From DASYAE01 sp036501535 (GTDB lineage: Bacteria > Actinomycetota > Actinomycetes > Streptomycetales > Catenulisporaceae): a stretch of DNA of 64,000 bases. Below are positions 1-7,871 of this stretch, piece by piece. Location of the stretch: the NCBI GenBank assembly GCA_036501535.1, contig DASYAE010000111.1, forward strand, positions 10,265-74,264. The letters run 5' to 3'. The notes below the pieces were generated by a model that worked only from the letters and a program-made list of their open reading frames with translations, had not been told where the DNA came from and ran no database searches. Within the stretch, counting starts at the first letter, position 1. The number at the start of each line of letters is the position of its first letter. The position numbers and the translations under genes are program-made.

Positions 1-385
1 CGGCCGGGTAGATCGTGACGAGCTTGCCGCTGGAGCCGCGGTCGGCGTACTTCGAGTTGCGCAGGAAGAACAGCCGCTGGCTGCGGATGAACTTGAACGG
101 CAGCCGGTGCGCGGCGCAGTACTCCCAGACCGTGTCAAGGGTCTTCGGCGCGCCGGCGAGGGTCGCCGAGGCGTGGATCTTCCAGCCCTGCGCGGGAAGG
201 CCGTGGTCAGGCGGGGTGACGTGGTGCCAGTCGCCGTCGGCCCGCGCGGTCCATCCGGGTGGCGGCGGGTCGCCGGCCCGTGCGTAGTCCGGCTCGCGGC
301 CGGCGTGAGCGGCCAGGTGGTCATAGGCAGGATGGTCGTAGTACAGGGGGTCGGCCAGACAGTACGCTTCGTACCGCTTGTCCAT
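1..385 (-). CDS. lanKC: Class III lanthionine synthetase LanKC, N-terminal fragment
   Basis: Only the first 128 codons lie in the window; the rest runs off the left edge. The start MDKRYEAYCLADPLYYD, the LPAQGWKIHAS stretch (about residues 64-74), FKFIRSQRLFFLRNSKYADR and GSSGKLVTIYPA are hallmarks of the N-terminal lyase-like domain of RamC/LanKC enzymes. In that family the lyase, Ser/Thr kinase and cyclase domains phosphorylate, dehydrate and cyclise a small precursor peptide. The kinase and cyclase domains cannot be seen here. ATG at 385 follows AGGAAGG with good spacing. No precursor gene was recognised upstream, so it may lie beyond the left edge. Confidence 0.88.
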   Translation of the reverse strand, partial: MDKRYEAYCLADPLYYDHPAYDHLAAHAGREPDYARAGDPPPPGWTARADGDWHHVTPPDHGLPAQGWKIHASATLAGAPKTLDTVWEYCAAHRLPFKFIRSQRLFFLRNSKYADRGSSGKLVTIYPA

Positions 386-595
386 GCACGCGCCTTCCTG
401 CGTCGTGTCGCGGAAAATGCCGTAGCCGGGTTTGCTGCAAAAAGCGCGCCGAGCGCACGCCTAGCCCACCCTTGTCACACGTCGGCCCCTGAAGATTTCG
501 GCTCGCGGGACGGCAGCAGCAGACCGGTGCGAACTGGCGAGCCTTGGCGCAATGGATTTCTCCGGCCCTGGGCGGACCGGTCCGCGCCCAGAGCG

Positions 596-625
596 ATAAT
601 CGAACATTAGCTTTTGCATCGGCAA
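596..625 (-). promoter_or_regulatory. Putative sigma-70-type promoter of lanKC
   Basis: Reading the minus strand, TTGCCG (625-620), an 18-nt spacer and GATTAT (601-596) resemble a housekeeping promoter. Transcription would start near 590 and give a leader of about 205 nt before the lanKC ATG. The leader begins with a strong GC hairpin (568-591 with one bulge). The dyad at 625-642 abuts the -35 element. Confidence 0.4.
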
Positions 626-642
626 TCACCCGATTGAGTGAT
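625..642. promoter_or_regulatory. ATCAC-N8-GTGAT dyad, candidate regulator site
   Basis: ATCAC and GTGAT form a 5+8+5 inverted repeat touching the -35 of the lanKC promoter. A second copy with the same architecture and 15 of 18 identical bases lies at 9038-9055, upstream of the MmyB-type XRE gene. The position next to the -35 would suit an activator, but this is inference. An overlapping GTGAT-A-ATCAC palindrome occupies 638-648. Confidence 0.45.
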
Positions 643-1253
643 AATCACCGTCATGTCAGGTTCCGAATTCCGGAAATACGGCTTCGAGCAGGCGGACGGT
701 TAACCAGAACGACACATTCCACGCCCCGCCTGCCCGGCGCAAAGGGGGCTCACGACGGCGCGCGGAAGCATGTTGACTCAACCCACGACCACTCGCCGAA
801 TGACGGATGACCGATACTGGGACACGTGGTTCCGATGATGCCTGCGGGATCGCCCGGCCGGACGAGAGGCGGGGCGGCGCCTGCGTGGCGAGTGCACACG
901 GACGACGGCGCGTACGAAGTCGTCCGACTTTCCCGAAGAATTCACGCAGAGTAAGAATTAGCGGAGCGTGACCGGGATCGGCTTCATGGGAGCGGGCGCC
1001 GTGCAATTGCACGTGCAATCCCAAGGAACCGCGACGCGATTATCGAAACGCCGGCGCCGGGAAAGCTGTTCGGGTAAAGTCGAAACGGCCGATGGCCGCC
1101 GACGCTGCGCAGTCCCCTGCGACGGCGAATTTCTACCGGGAATCGAAGACGGCTTCGCCGCGGCGAATTCCGCCGTCGGGCGAGAGCCGCGCGCAGGCCG
1201 CGGACGGCAGCGGCAATGTCGTCGTGCGCTGCGCCCGGTGCCGCGAGAGTGTG

Positions 1254-2408
1254 TCAGGTGGTGTAGTCGGCGTTGATCTTCACGTAGCCCTCGGTCAGGT
1301 CGCAGCCGTAGACCGTGAACGCGCCGTCCGCGATGCCGAGGTCGACGCGGATGACCACCTCGTCCCCGGCCAGGTAGCCGGCGGCCTGCTCGAGGCGGGC
1401 GTCGGTGCCGGCGGCCGGGTAGAGCTCCAGGTCGCCGAAGCGGACGGTCACCCGGGCCGGGTCGATGTCGGTCTCCTCGCGCAGCTTGCCGACCGCCATG
1501 ACGACCCGGCCCCAGTTCGGGTCGCAGCCGTGCACCGCCGTCTTGACCAGCGGGGAGTTGACGACGCTCTTGGCGACCCGCCGCGCCTGCGCCGTGTCGC
1601 GCGCGCCGGTGACCTCGACCTGGATCAGCTTGCTGGCACCCTCGCCGTCGGAGGCGATGTCGCGCACCAGGCTCAGCGCGCACGCGTGCAGCGCCTCCTC
1701 GAACCGCGCCGGGTCGACCGGCCCGGCCAGCCCGTTGGCGAAGATCGCGGCGGTGTCGCTGGTGGAGGTGTCGGTGTCGATGCTCAGCGCGTTGAAGGTG
1801 GTGTCGACCACGCGGCGGAAGACGGCGTCGAGGGTGTCCGCGGGGATCTCGGCGTCGGTGAAGAAGAAGGTGAGCAGCGTGGCCATGTCCGGCTCGATCA
1901 TGCCGACGCCCTTCGCGATGCCGACCACCACCGCGTCGCCGCACGCGGCCTGGTGCCGCTTGGGACGCGTGTCAGTGGTCATGATCGCCGCGGCGGCCGC
2001 GTCGAAGTCCGCCGGGCCGAAGGGGCGGCCCAGCGCGTCGAGCGAGCCCCGAATGGTCTCCATCGGGTAGGGCCGGCCGATGACGCCGGTGGAGGCGATC
2101 AACAGCTCCTGCGGCGCGACGCCGGCGATCTCGGCCACGCGGCGGCGGACCTCCTCGGCGTTGCGGGCGCCCTCGGCGCCGGTGGCCACGTTGGCGTTGC
2201 GGGCGATCACGACCATGCCGCGATAGGCCTGCGCGGCGGCGTCCCGGCGGCTGAGCACGACGCTGGGCCCGGCGAACCGCGACTGCGTGAAGACCGCCGC
2301 GGACCTGGCCGGGACCTCGGAGACGACGACCGCGAAGTCCTCCTCGCTGTCCTTGAGCCCGATGTGCGCGGTGGCGCCGGCAAAGCCGCGCGGCGTCTCG
2401 TAGTCCAT
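1254..2408 (-). CDS. argJ: Bifunctional ornithine acetyltransferase / N-acetylglutamate synthase
   Basis: This 384-aa ArgJ-family protein transfers acetyl between N-acetylornithine and glutamate in the recycling arginine pathway, in the cytosol. Diagnostic motifs are NANVATG (about 71-77), STGVIG (106-111), MTTDTRPK (143-150) and KGVGMIEPDMAT, where autocleavage before Thr177 yields alpha and beta chains with Thr177 as nucleophile. The C-terminus INADYTT is also typical. ATG at 2408 follows GAGGAG at slightly long spacing; an upstream TTG is less likely. It stands alone: no argC, argB, argD or argR is next to it, unlike the usual actinomycete arg cluster, so a paralogue of the clavam OAT type cannot be excluded. 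Confidence 0.93.
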   Translation of the reverse strand: MDYETPRGFAGATAHIGLKDSEEDFAVVVSEVPARSAAVFTQSRFAGPSVVLSRRDAAAQAYRGMVVIARNANVATGAEGARNAEEVRRRVAEIAGVAPQELLIASTGVIGRPYPMETIRGSLDALGRPFGPADFDAAAAAIMTTDTRPKRHQAACGDAVVVGIAKGVGMIEPDMATLLTFFFTDAEIPADTLDAVFRRVVDTTFNALSIDTDTSTSDTAAIFANGLAGPVDPARFEEALHACALSLVRDIASDGEGASKLIQVEVTGARDTAQARRVAKSVVNSPLVKTAVHGCDPNWGRVVMAVGKLREETDIDPARVTVRFGDLELYPAAGTDARLEQAAGYLAGDEVVIRVDLGIADGAFTVYGCDLTEGYVKINADYTT

Positions 2409-2969
2409 AGCCTGCACCGTCTCCTCGTGGCGGTTCGAACCTTCAGGGTGCAATCTAACCGGTGCCCGACGGACACGCCGGGACCGGCGCTCCGGCGGCG
2501 AGGATGCCGAGCCCTGGACGAGCGCCCGCCCCGCCCGAAGGGTTCCGGGGCGTCCTGCTTTTCAAGGTGCTGTGTTCTCAGGGCACTGTGCGGCTCGTCC
2601 AGAGCATCGCTCGGGGTCGTGGACAGCACGTGCGGAACCGCAGCCGGGGAGAGCGACTTCGGTGCCGTGTCACGGATTTCCGCCCCTTCAAGAGTAACGG
2701 CCCCATTCGCGCCTCTCGTTCACGATGGGCGAGGTGTGGGGGTTGAAGCCTGGTTGGTCCGGGTCGGTTCGCGCGCGAGCGGCGGCTCCCCGGAGGCGAC
2801 CGACCGACCGACCGGCCGGCCGGCGGGCTCGGTGCCCCGATGAGCAGGGGCTTCGACAGGATGCTGCGCGCAAAGCCGCGATCGTCACGCTCGTACGGAC
2901 TGTGCCCAGTAAGCCCTCTACATTAGCTTTGATCTATCTCGGACCGAGAGGGTGTTCTTCATCACGTTC
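2409..2969. other. Intergenic, no recognised gene
   Basis: No frame here has recognisable protein features. A short low-complexity run of GACC/GGCC units lies near 2800-2825. Nothing else was identified. Confidence 0.5.
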
Positions 2970-3860
2970 CTAGCTGTATGTCGCGTCCTCGCGATGCGCC
3001 GCTCCCGGGACGACGGCCCTGCGCGCCAGCTGAAGCAGTTCTTCGAAGTCGATCTCGTCGATCGGCTCATCGTCGAACGCATCAGGGCACGGATGGCGGT
3101 CCTCGAACGCTTCGCCGAGGTCGTGTGTGCCAGGGCCTTGCGGCGCGGAGCCGATCAGCGTGTCGAAGGCATCGAGCACGTCGGCGTCCGGCTGCCCGGC
3201 GCCGCAGGTTTCGGCGAAGCTCGCTGTGCGCACTCCGGCGCTGCGGTGCGCCAGCGTCTGCGCGAGGGCGGCAGCCGCCTCGGACTCGGCCGCTTCCGGT
3301 GTGCCGGCCGCGCCGATCAGGATCGTGATGACGGCCGTCACGGCGAGTTCGCGGCGCACGGCGCGGGCCGCCTGGAACACAGCGTCCAGGAGCCACTCGG
3401 TGGCGGCGGCCTCGGCGAGCGTCGGTCCGACGACGTGCACGACGCCGATGAGCGGGTGCGCGGGAGGGATCAGCCCCAGCAGCCGGCCGGCGGCGTCGCC
3501 GTCGGTGGCGTTCCAGGCCACCGAATCGGTGGACGCGCCCGAGGCGACCGCAGCCCCGGCGGCCTCGGCCGATCCGACAACGCTCGGCGCGGCGAGTATC
3601 AGCCTTCTAACCCCGCGCGAGGCCAGGTTCGCGGCGATGACGCGGCCGATACGCGTGTGCGCCCCCGTGATCAGCACGGTGCCCGTCGGGTCGAACGCGA
3701 TCGGGGCCGCGGGGACGGCCGCCGCGAACCGGTCGGGGCGGTGCTCCGCGTCGGCTCGGCCGTCACCCCGCAAGGCGTCGGGGGCGGCGGTATCAGAACA
3801 CTGTTCCGCATCGCCGTGCATCGGCCCGGCCGCGGGCCGGATCAAGTCGCTACAGTTCAC
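2970..3860 (-). CDS. Stand-alone polyketide ketoreductase-like protein, active site lost
   Basis: The 296-aa product has a PKS-KR-like Rossmann core: FDPTGTVLITGAHTRIGRVIA, then a strand VRRLILAA, later HPLIGVVHVVGPTLAEAAATEWLLDAVF, all aligning with KR domains of modular PKS. The cofactor loop TGxxxxIG is kept. In the region matching the KR motif around the catalytic Ser and the YAAAN Tyr, this protein reads LIGAAGT and SEAAAAL, so the catalytic Ser and Tyr appear to be missing. The acidic C-terminus (DEPIDEIDFEELLQLA) resembles PKS linker sequence. GTG at 3860 has AGGAG seven bases upstream. It may be a regulatory pseudoenzyme or a decaying PKS remnant. No PKS gene is nearby. Confidence 0.6.
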   Translation of the reverse strand: MNCSDLIRPAAGPMHGDAEQCSDTAAPDALRGDGRADAEHRPDRFAAAVPAAPIAFDPTGTVLITGAHTRIGRVIAANLASRGVRRLILAAPSVVGSAEAAGAAVASGASTDSVAWNATDGDAAGRLLGLIPPAHPLIGVVHVVGPTLAEAAATEWLLDAVFQAARAVRRELAVTAVITILIGAAGTPEAAESEAAAALAQTLAHRSAGVRTASFAETCGAGQPDADVLDAFDTLIGSAPQGPGTHDLGEAFEDRHPCPDAFDDEPIDEIDFEELLQLARRAVVPGAAHREDATYS

Positions 3861-4129
3861 GCCGGCACTCCTAGGCGTCGTCGGGTCGTCCTTCCGGTGA
3901 TCGAGATGCGACGGCGTCCCCCGGGTCCAGACAGCCCCGTCGACCGGTGCCAGAATATTGACCCGGACGACGATCGCAGAACCCGTAGCGGGGTCCGCGA
4001 AGCCCCTAGGGCAACCCCTGACGGCTATCACCGCGTGGAGCGTGACTTTCACTCGCACACGCGCGGTGCGTAAGCTTTTGAGACCCGCGCGGAGAAGCCG
4101 CTCGGCGTCGACGCCGCCCGAGGTCCGCC

Positions 4130-5047
4130 ATGCCGATCGATCCGACTCCGCCCGCGCAGCGCCCGGACCGCAGGCTGCTCGCGGTCAGCGACCTGCACGT
4201 CGGCATCGGGGAGAACCGCCGGTTCCTCGACGCGCTGCGCCCCGGCCACCAGGGCGACTGGCTGATCGTGGCCGGCGACGTGAGCGAGCACAGCGCCCAG
4301 ATCGCCGCGACGCTCGAACTGCTCGCGCAGCGCTTCGCCAAGGTGATCTGGGTGCCCGGCAACCACGAGCTGTGGTCGGTCCGGGACGATCCGCTGCGGG
4401 AGCGGGGCGTGGCGCGCTACGAGCACCTGGTGGAGATGTGCCGCGGGATCGGCGTGGTGACGCCGGAGGATCCGTTTCCGGTCTGGGACGGCGCCGGCGG
4501 GCCGGCCGCGGTCGCGCCGATGTTCCTGCTCTACGACTACACGTTCCGAGTCGCCGGGACGCGCACGAAGGAGCAGTCGCTGGCCCGGGCCTTCGAGGCG
4601 GGCGTCGTGTGCACCGACGAGTACCGGCTGCCGAGCGACCCCTACCCCGGCCGCGACGACTGGTGCCGGGCCCGGGTGGCGCTGACCGAGCAGCGGCTCG
4701 CCGCGCACGACCCGGCGCTGCCGCTGGTGCTGGTCAACCACCATCCGCTGATCCGGCAGCCGACCGCGGTGCTGCGCTATCCCGAGTTCGCGCAGTGGTG
4801 CGGCACCGAGCTGACCGCGGACTGGCACCGCCGGTTCAACGTCGCCGTCGTGGTGTACGGCCACCTGCACATCCCGCGCACCGAATGGCACGACGGGGTG
4901 CGGTTCGAAGAGGTGTCGCTGGGATACCCGCGGGAGTGGAAGCACCACCGCCTGCCGAAGGGCCTGCTGCGGCAGATCCTGCCGTACGCGCCGGAGGCCG
5001 TGGCGAGTACGACGGCGCGCTCGTCGCTCGCGTCGCGGCTGCCCTGA
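4130..5047 (+). CDS. Calcineurin-like metallophosphoesterase
   Basis: The 305-aa protein carries the full dinuclear-metal set: DLH (near residue 21), GD in VAGDVSEH, GNHE, NHHPL and GHLHIPR. It therefore hydrolyses a phosphomonoester or phosphodiester, but the sequence does not give the substrate. No signal peptide or membrane span is seen, so it is cytosolic. ATG at 4130 follows GAGG. In many actinomycetes a homologue sits beside a 4'-phosphopantetheinyl transferase gene; none is present here. The next gene is codirectional after a 92-bp gap. Confidence 0.85.
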   Translation: MPIDPTPPAQRPDRRLLAVSDLHVGIGENRRFLDALRPGHQGDWLIVAGDVSEHSAQIAATLELLAQRFAKVIWVPGNHELWSVRDDPLRERGVARYEHLVEMCRGIGVVTPEDPFPVWDGAGGPAAVAPMFLLYDYTFRVAGTRTKEQSLARAFEAGVVCTDEYRLPSDPYPGRDDWCRARVALTEQRLAAHDPALPLVLVNHHPLIRQPTAVLRYPEFAQWCGTELTADWHRRFNVAVVVYGHLHIPRTEWHDGVRFEEVSLGYPREWKHHRLPKGLLRQILPYAPEAVASTTARSSLASRLP

Positions 5048-5139
5048 CGCCCGAAGCGGACGACGCGCGGGGTGGGACGCGGCAGAGCCTGAGAGGGCCT
5101 CAGAAAGCCGGTGCGGGCCGGGTTTGCCACACTGGCGGA

Positions 5140-5952
5140 ATGGTGAGTCCGATCGAGCGCTCTGTGCCCGCCCCAGTGCCCGAGCCCGCAGCCGCCGGCG
5201 CGACGGAGCCGGAGCCGGTCACGCCCGAGCCGCCGCGGCGGGTGCGCCGGCCGCCGCTGCTCACCCAGTCCTGGCTCGACCTGGCCTTCCTGCACTGGGA
5301 GGCGGACCCGGGGGAGGTCGCCCGGCTGCTGCCGCGCGGCGCCGTGCCGGACCTGTTCGAGGGGCGGGCGTACGTCGGCCTGATCGCGTTCCGCATGCAC
5401 CGGATCGGCTGGCTGGGGCTGCCCGGCCTGCCCTGGATCGGCAGCTTCCCCGAGACCAACGTGCGGCTGTACTCGGTCGGCGCGGACGGCCGGCGCGGCG
5501 TGGTCTTCCGCTCGCTCGAGGCCTCCCGGCTGGTGCCGGTCATGGTCGCGCGTGCCGGGTTCCGGCTGCCCTACGTGTGGGCCCGGATGTCGGTGGTGCG
5601 GTCCGAGTCGCCCGATGGCGGCCCGACGTTCACGTACACCAGCCGAAGGCTCCCGCCGGGCCGGCGGGACGCGGTCTCGGACCTGGCGATCCGGGTCGGC
5701 GAGCCGGTGGACCGGCCCAGCGGGTTCGAGCACTTCGTCACGGCGCGGTGGGGCCTGCACCTCGCGCCGTTCGGCCCGGCCGCCCGATACCTGCCCAACG
5801 AGCACGGCCGCTGGCCGCTGCACCGCGCCGAACTTCTGGACTGCCGGGAGACGCTGATCAGCGCGGCCGGGCTGACCGCGCCGTCCGGTCCGCCGGCCAG
5901 CGTGCTCTACTCGCCGGGCGTCTCGGTCCGCTTCGGCCCGACGGGCGCCTGA
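5140..5952 (+). CDS. YqjF-type DUF2071 protein
   Basis: The 270-aa product has a proline-rich N-terminus, then TQSWLDLAFLHWEADPGEVARLLP, the opening signature of the DUF2071/YqjF family, followed by Y(V)GLIAFRM and FPETNVRLYSVG. The fold is related to acetoacetate decarboxylase-like barrels, and the function is unknown. No signal peptide. ATG 5140 is closely preceded by GGCGGA; GTG at 5143 is an equally possible start. Confidence 0.78.
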   Translation: MVSPIERSVPAPVPEPAAAGATEPEPVTPEPPRRVRRPPLLTQSWLDLAFLHWEADPGEVARLLPRGAVPDLFEGRAYVGLIAFRMHRIGWLGLPGLPWIGSFPETNVRLYSVGADGRRGVVFRSLEASRLVPVMVARAGFRLPYVWARMSVVRSESPDGGPTFTYTSRRLPPGRRDAVSDLAIRVGEPVDRPSGFEHFVTARWGLHLAPFGPAARYLPNEHGRWPLHRAELLDCRETLISAAGLTAPSGPPASVLYSPGVSVRFGPTGA

Positions 5953-5986
5953 CCGGGCGACCGGCGCCGCCCAGCGGGGTGCGGTT

Positions 5987-6304
5987 CTACTGCGGCGCGG
6001 CGACGTTCCGCGGGGCGGCGTCGGCCACGGGCGCAGCCGTCGTGGCTGCCGGGCTGACGATCGTGCCCTCGATCACCTGAGGCGCCACGGGGTTCCCGGG
6101 GGTTACAGGGTCCTGAGAAGACACGGCGTCCTGAGTCGGGGCGGCGGCCTGGTCGTCGGTGGCGCCGGCCTTCATCTCGGCTTTGAAGATGCGCAGCGAC
6201 TGGCCCATCGAACGGGCCGCGGCGGGCAGCTTCGCCGAGCCGAACAGCACCGCGATGATGCCGACGATGATGACGATGTGCCAGCCTTCCAACCCGTCCA
6301 GCAT
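5987..6304 (-). CDS. tatA: Sec-independent translocase subunit TatA
   Basis: The 105-aa product has the TatA layout: one N-terminal membrane helix (about 9-21, IVIIVGIIAVLFG), the FGSAKLP hinge, an amphipathic helix (AAARSMGQSLRIFKAEMK) and a long Ala/Pro-rich cytosolic tail. TatA oligomerises with TatC to move folded twin-arginine proteins across the membrane. tatC and tatB are not adjacent, which is common in actinobacteria that carry extra tatA copies. ATG 6304 follows AGGAG at ideal spacing. It is convergent with the DUF2071 gene. Confidence 0.92.
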   Translation of the reverse strand: MLDGLEGWHIVIIVGIIAVLFGSAKLPAAARSMGQSLRIFKAEMKAGATDDQAAAPTQDAVSSQDPVTPGNPVAPQVIEGTIVSPAATTAAPVADAAPRNVAAPQ

Positions 6305-6900
6305 GGTCGAGCACTCCTCACGTGGGTCCGCTCAGCGGTATTCAGAGTAACTGCTGAGGGAACCTCACGGGAGTCCCGGGCGGCGGGTGCGAAGGGAAGG
6401 ATCGCGGGAGGGCCGGGGCGGGACCGCCGAGCGGTCCCCCAGCGCGCGCCCGGGGCCCCCCGATATGCCGCGGCTCCGGACGCGCGCCCTCTTCGGCGCA
6501 GCGGCTCCCGGCCCGGCGGTGCTCAAACAGCTCGGTCGTAACATCCGTCGGGTCGGGAGCCGCAACGTCAATCCGGCCGGATCGCAAGCCGGAAGGCGCA
6601 CCACGGGTAGCGTGGCCGGAATCAGTCCGCGCCGACAGCCAATCCCAGTACCGGTACTCGGGTTACCAGCAGAGCCCTGTGATTGCCGCCGCCGCTGCGG
6701 GAGGGCACGATACCATGGCATTGCCGGGCGATCCGGGCGTGTTTCGCCGGAATCGGGCCCGGCTCGGGCGCCGCCGCGTGCGGCCGGGCCAGGCAGCCGG
6801 CGATCCGCCTTGACTCAACCTTGGTTTCCGCCTTACCTTGAGCCGGTTTTCGCGCACCCCTGTCGAGCGCCTGTCGCGCGCGGTGTGGGAGGTTGTCAAT
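6305..6900. other. Intergenic, no recognised gene
   Basis: The frames present are arginine/proline-rich GC shadows with no family features. It should contain the divergent control regions of tatA and the synthase gene, but I could not pick a convincing promoter. Confidence 0.45.
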
Positions 6901-7848
6901 GTGACCGCTGACACCCGCCCCGCGCCGATCGCGATCCCGCCGCGGCTGCAGGAGGCTTACAAGCGCTGCCGCAGCATCCACCGCGAATACGACCCCGCAT
7001 TCTACGCCGGGTGCCTCATGCTGCCCGCGCCGAAGCGGCCGCACGTGGACGCGCTCTATGCGCATGCCCGGATGCTGGACCAGATCGTGGACGACCAGTC
7101 CGCCGGCCCGGCGGCCGCGGTCGAGCGCCTGGACGCGCGGCTCGCCGACTTCGCCCGGCTCATGAAGGACGGCGACGCCGGCGACAGCGACATCGGCGGC
7201 GGAACGGACCCGGTCCTGGCGGCGGCCGCGCACACCGCGCGGACCTTCACCATCCCGCTCGCCTACTTCGACACCTTCGCCGACGCGATGCGCAGCGATC
7301 TGACCGTGACCGAGTATCCGACCTTCGAGGACCTGCGGGTCTACATGCACGGCGCGGCCGCGCTGCTCGGCCTGCAGATCGTGCCGATCCTCGGCCCCAT
7401 CCACCCGGAGGCGTCCGAGCGGGCGACGGCGGTCGGCTACGCGCTGCAGATGACGAACATCCTGCGCGACGTCGAGGAGGACCTCGACCGCGGCCGGGTC
7501 TACCTGCCGCTGGAGGACCTGGAGCGGTTCGGGGTGAGCACGGCCGACCTGCGGGAGCGGCGGATGACCGAGCCGCTGCGCGAGCTGCTGCGGTTCGAGG
7601 AGAAGCGGGCCCGCGCCTACTACGAGCGCGCCTTCGAGTCCGTCGAGATGCTGCACCCCTCCAGCCGACAGTGCGTTTACACCGCGCTGACGCTCTACAG
7701 CGGGATCCTCGACTCGCTGGTCGCGGCGGACTACCGGGTCTTCGGCACGCGGCACGGGCTGAACAAGGCGCGGACGCTGCGGATCGCGCTGCCGGCTTAT
7801 ATCCGGGCCCGCCGATCCTGGCGGCGGGCCGACCTGCCGCCGGCCTGA
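6901..7848 (+). CDS. Phytoene/squalene synthase family prenyltransferase
   Basis: The 315-aa trans-isoprenyl diphosphate synthase-like protein joins two prenyl diphosphates head to head. Both metal-binding aspartate motifs are present: DQIVDD (60-65) and NILRDVEEDLDRGRVYLP (186-203), the latter the family signature. GTG 6901 is chosen because GGGAGG lies eight bases upstream. No desaturase, cyclase, shc or other crt/hpn gene is nearby, so phytoene (C40) and squalene-type (C30) products cannot be separated from context. It is convergent with the MmyB-type regulator. Confidence 0.88.
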   Translation: MTADTRPAPIAIPPRLQEAYKRCRSIHREYDPAFYAGCLMLPAPKRPHVDALYAHARMLDQIVDDQSAGPAAAVERLDARLADFARLMKDGDAGDSDIGGGTDPVLAAAAHTARTFTIPLAYFDTFADAMRSDLTVTEYPTFEDLRVYMHGAAALLGLQIVPILGPIHPEASERATAVGYALQMTNILRDVEEDLDRGRVYLPLEDLERFGVSTADLRERRMTEPLRELLRFEEKRARAYYERAFESVEMLHPSSRQCVYTALTLYSGILDSLVAADYRVFGTRHGLNKARTLRIALPAYIRARRSWRRADLPPA

Positions 7849-7871
7849 TCCGTACCGTCTGGCGCGGGGGC

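Larger units (their letters stand above)
386..1253. other. Intergenic, no convincing gene
   Basis: Six-frame reading gives only short or GC-shadow frames. I looked for a class III lanthipeptide precursor (acidic leader, C-terminal Ser/Thr-rich core with Cys) on both strands and found none. The stretch holds the lanKC promoter, the 625-642 dyad and, on the minus strand near 440-460, a GC hairpin followed by a T run that could act as an attenuator before lanKC. Confidence 0.55.

Noticed and set aside
321..629. Minus-strand ORF upstream of and overlapping lanKC, considered as lanthipeptide precursor
   Set aside because: It runs into lanKC in another frame, lacks an acidic leader and a Ser/Cys core, and has no ribosome site.
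1092..2843. 583-codon open frame on the plus strand opposite argJ
   Set aside because: Arg/Gly/Val-rich antisense shadow of a clear argJ gene; no family motif or ribosome site.
2952..4073. 373-codon plus-strand frame opposite the KR-like gene
   Set aside because: Low-complexity Arg/Gly composition with no motif; the minus frame has a Rossmann signature and an AGGAG-GTG start.
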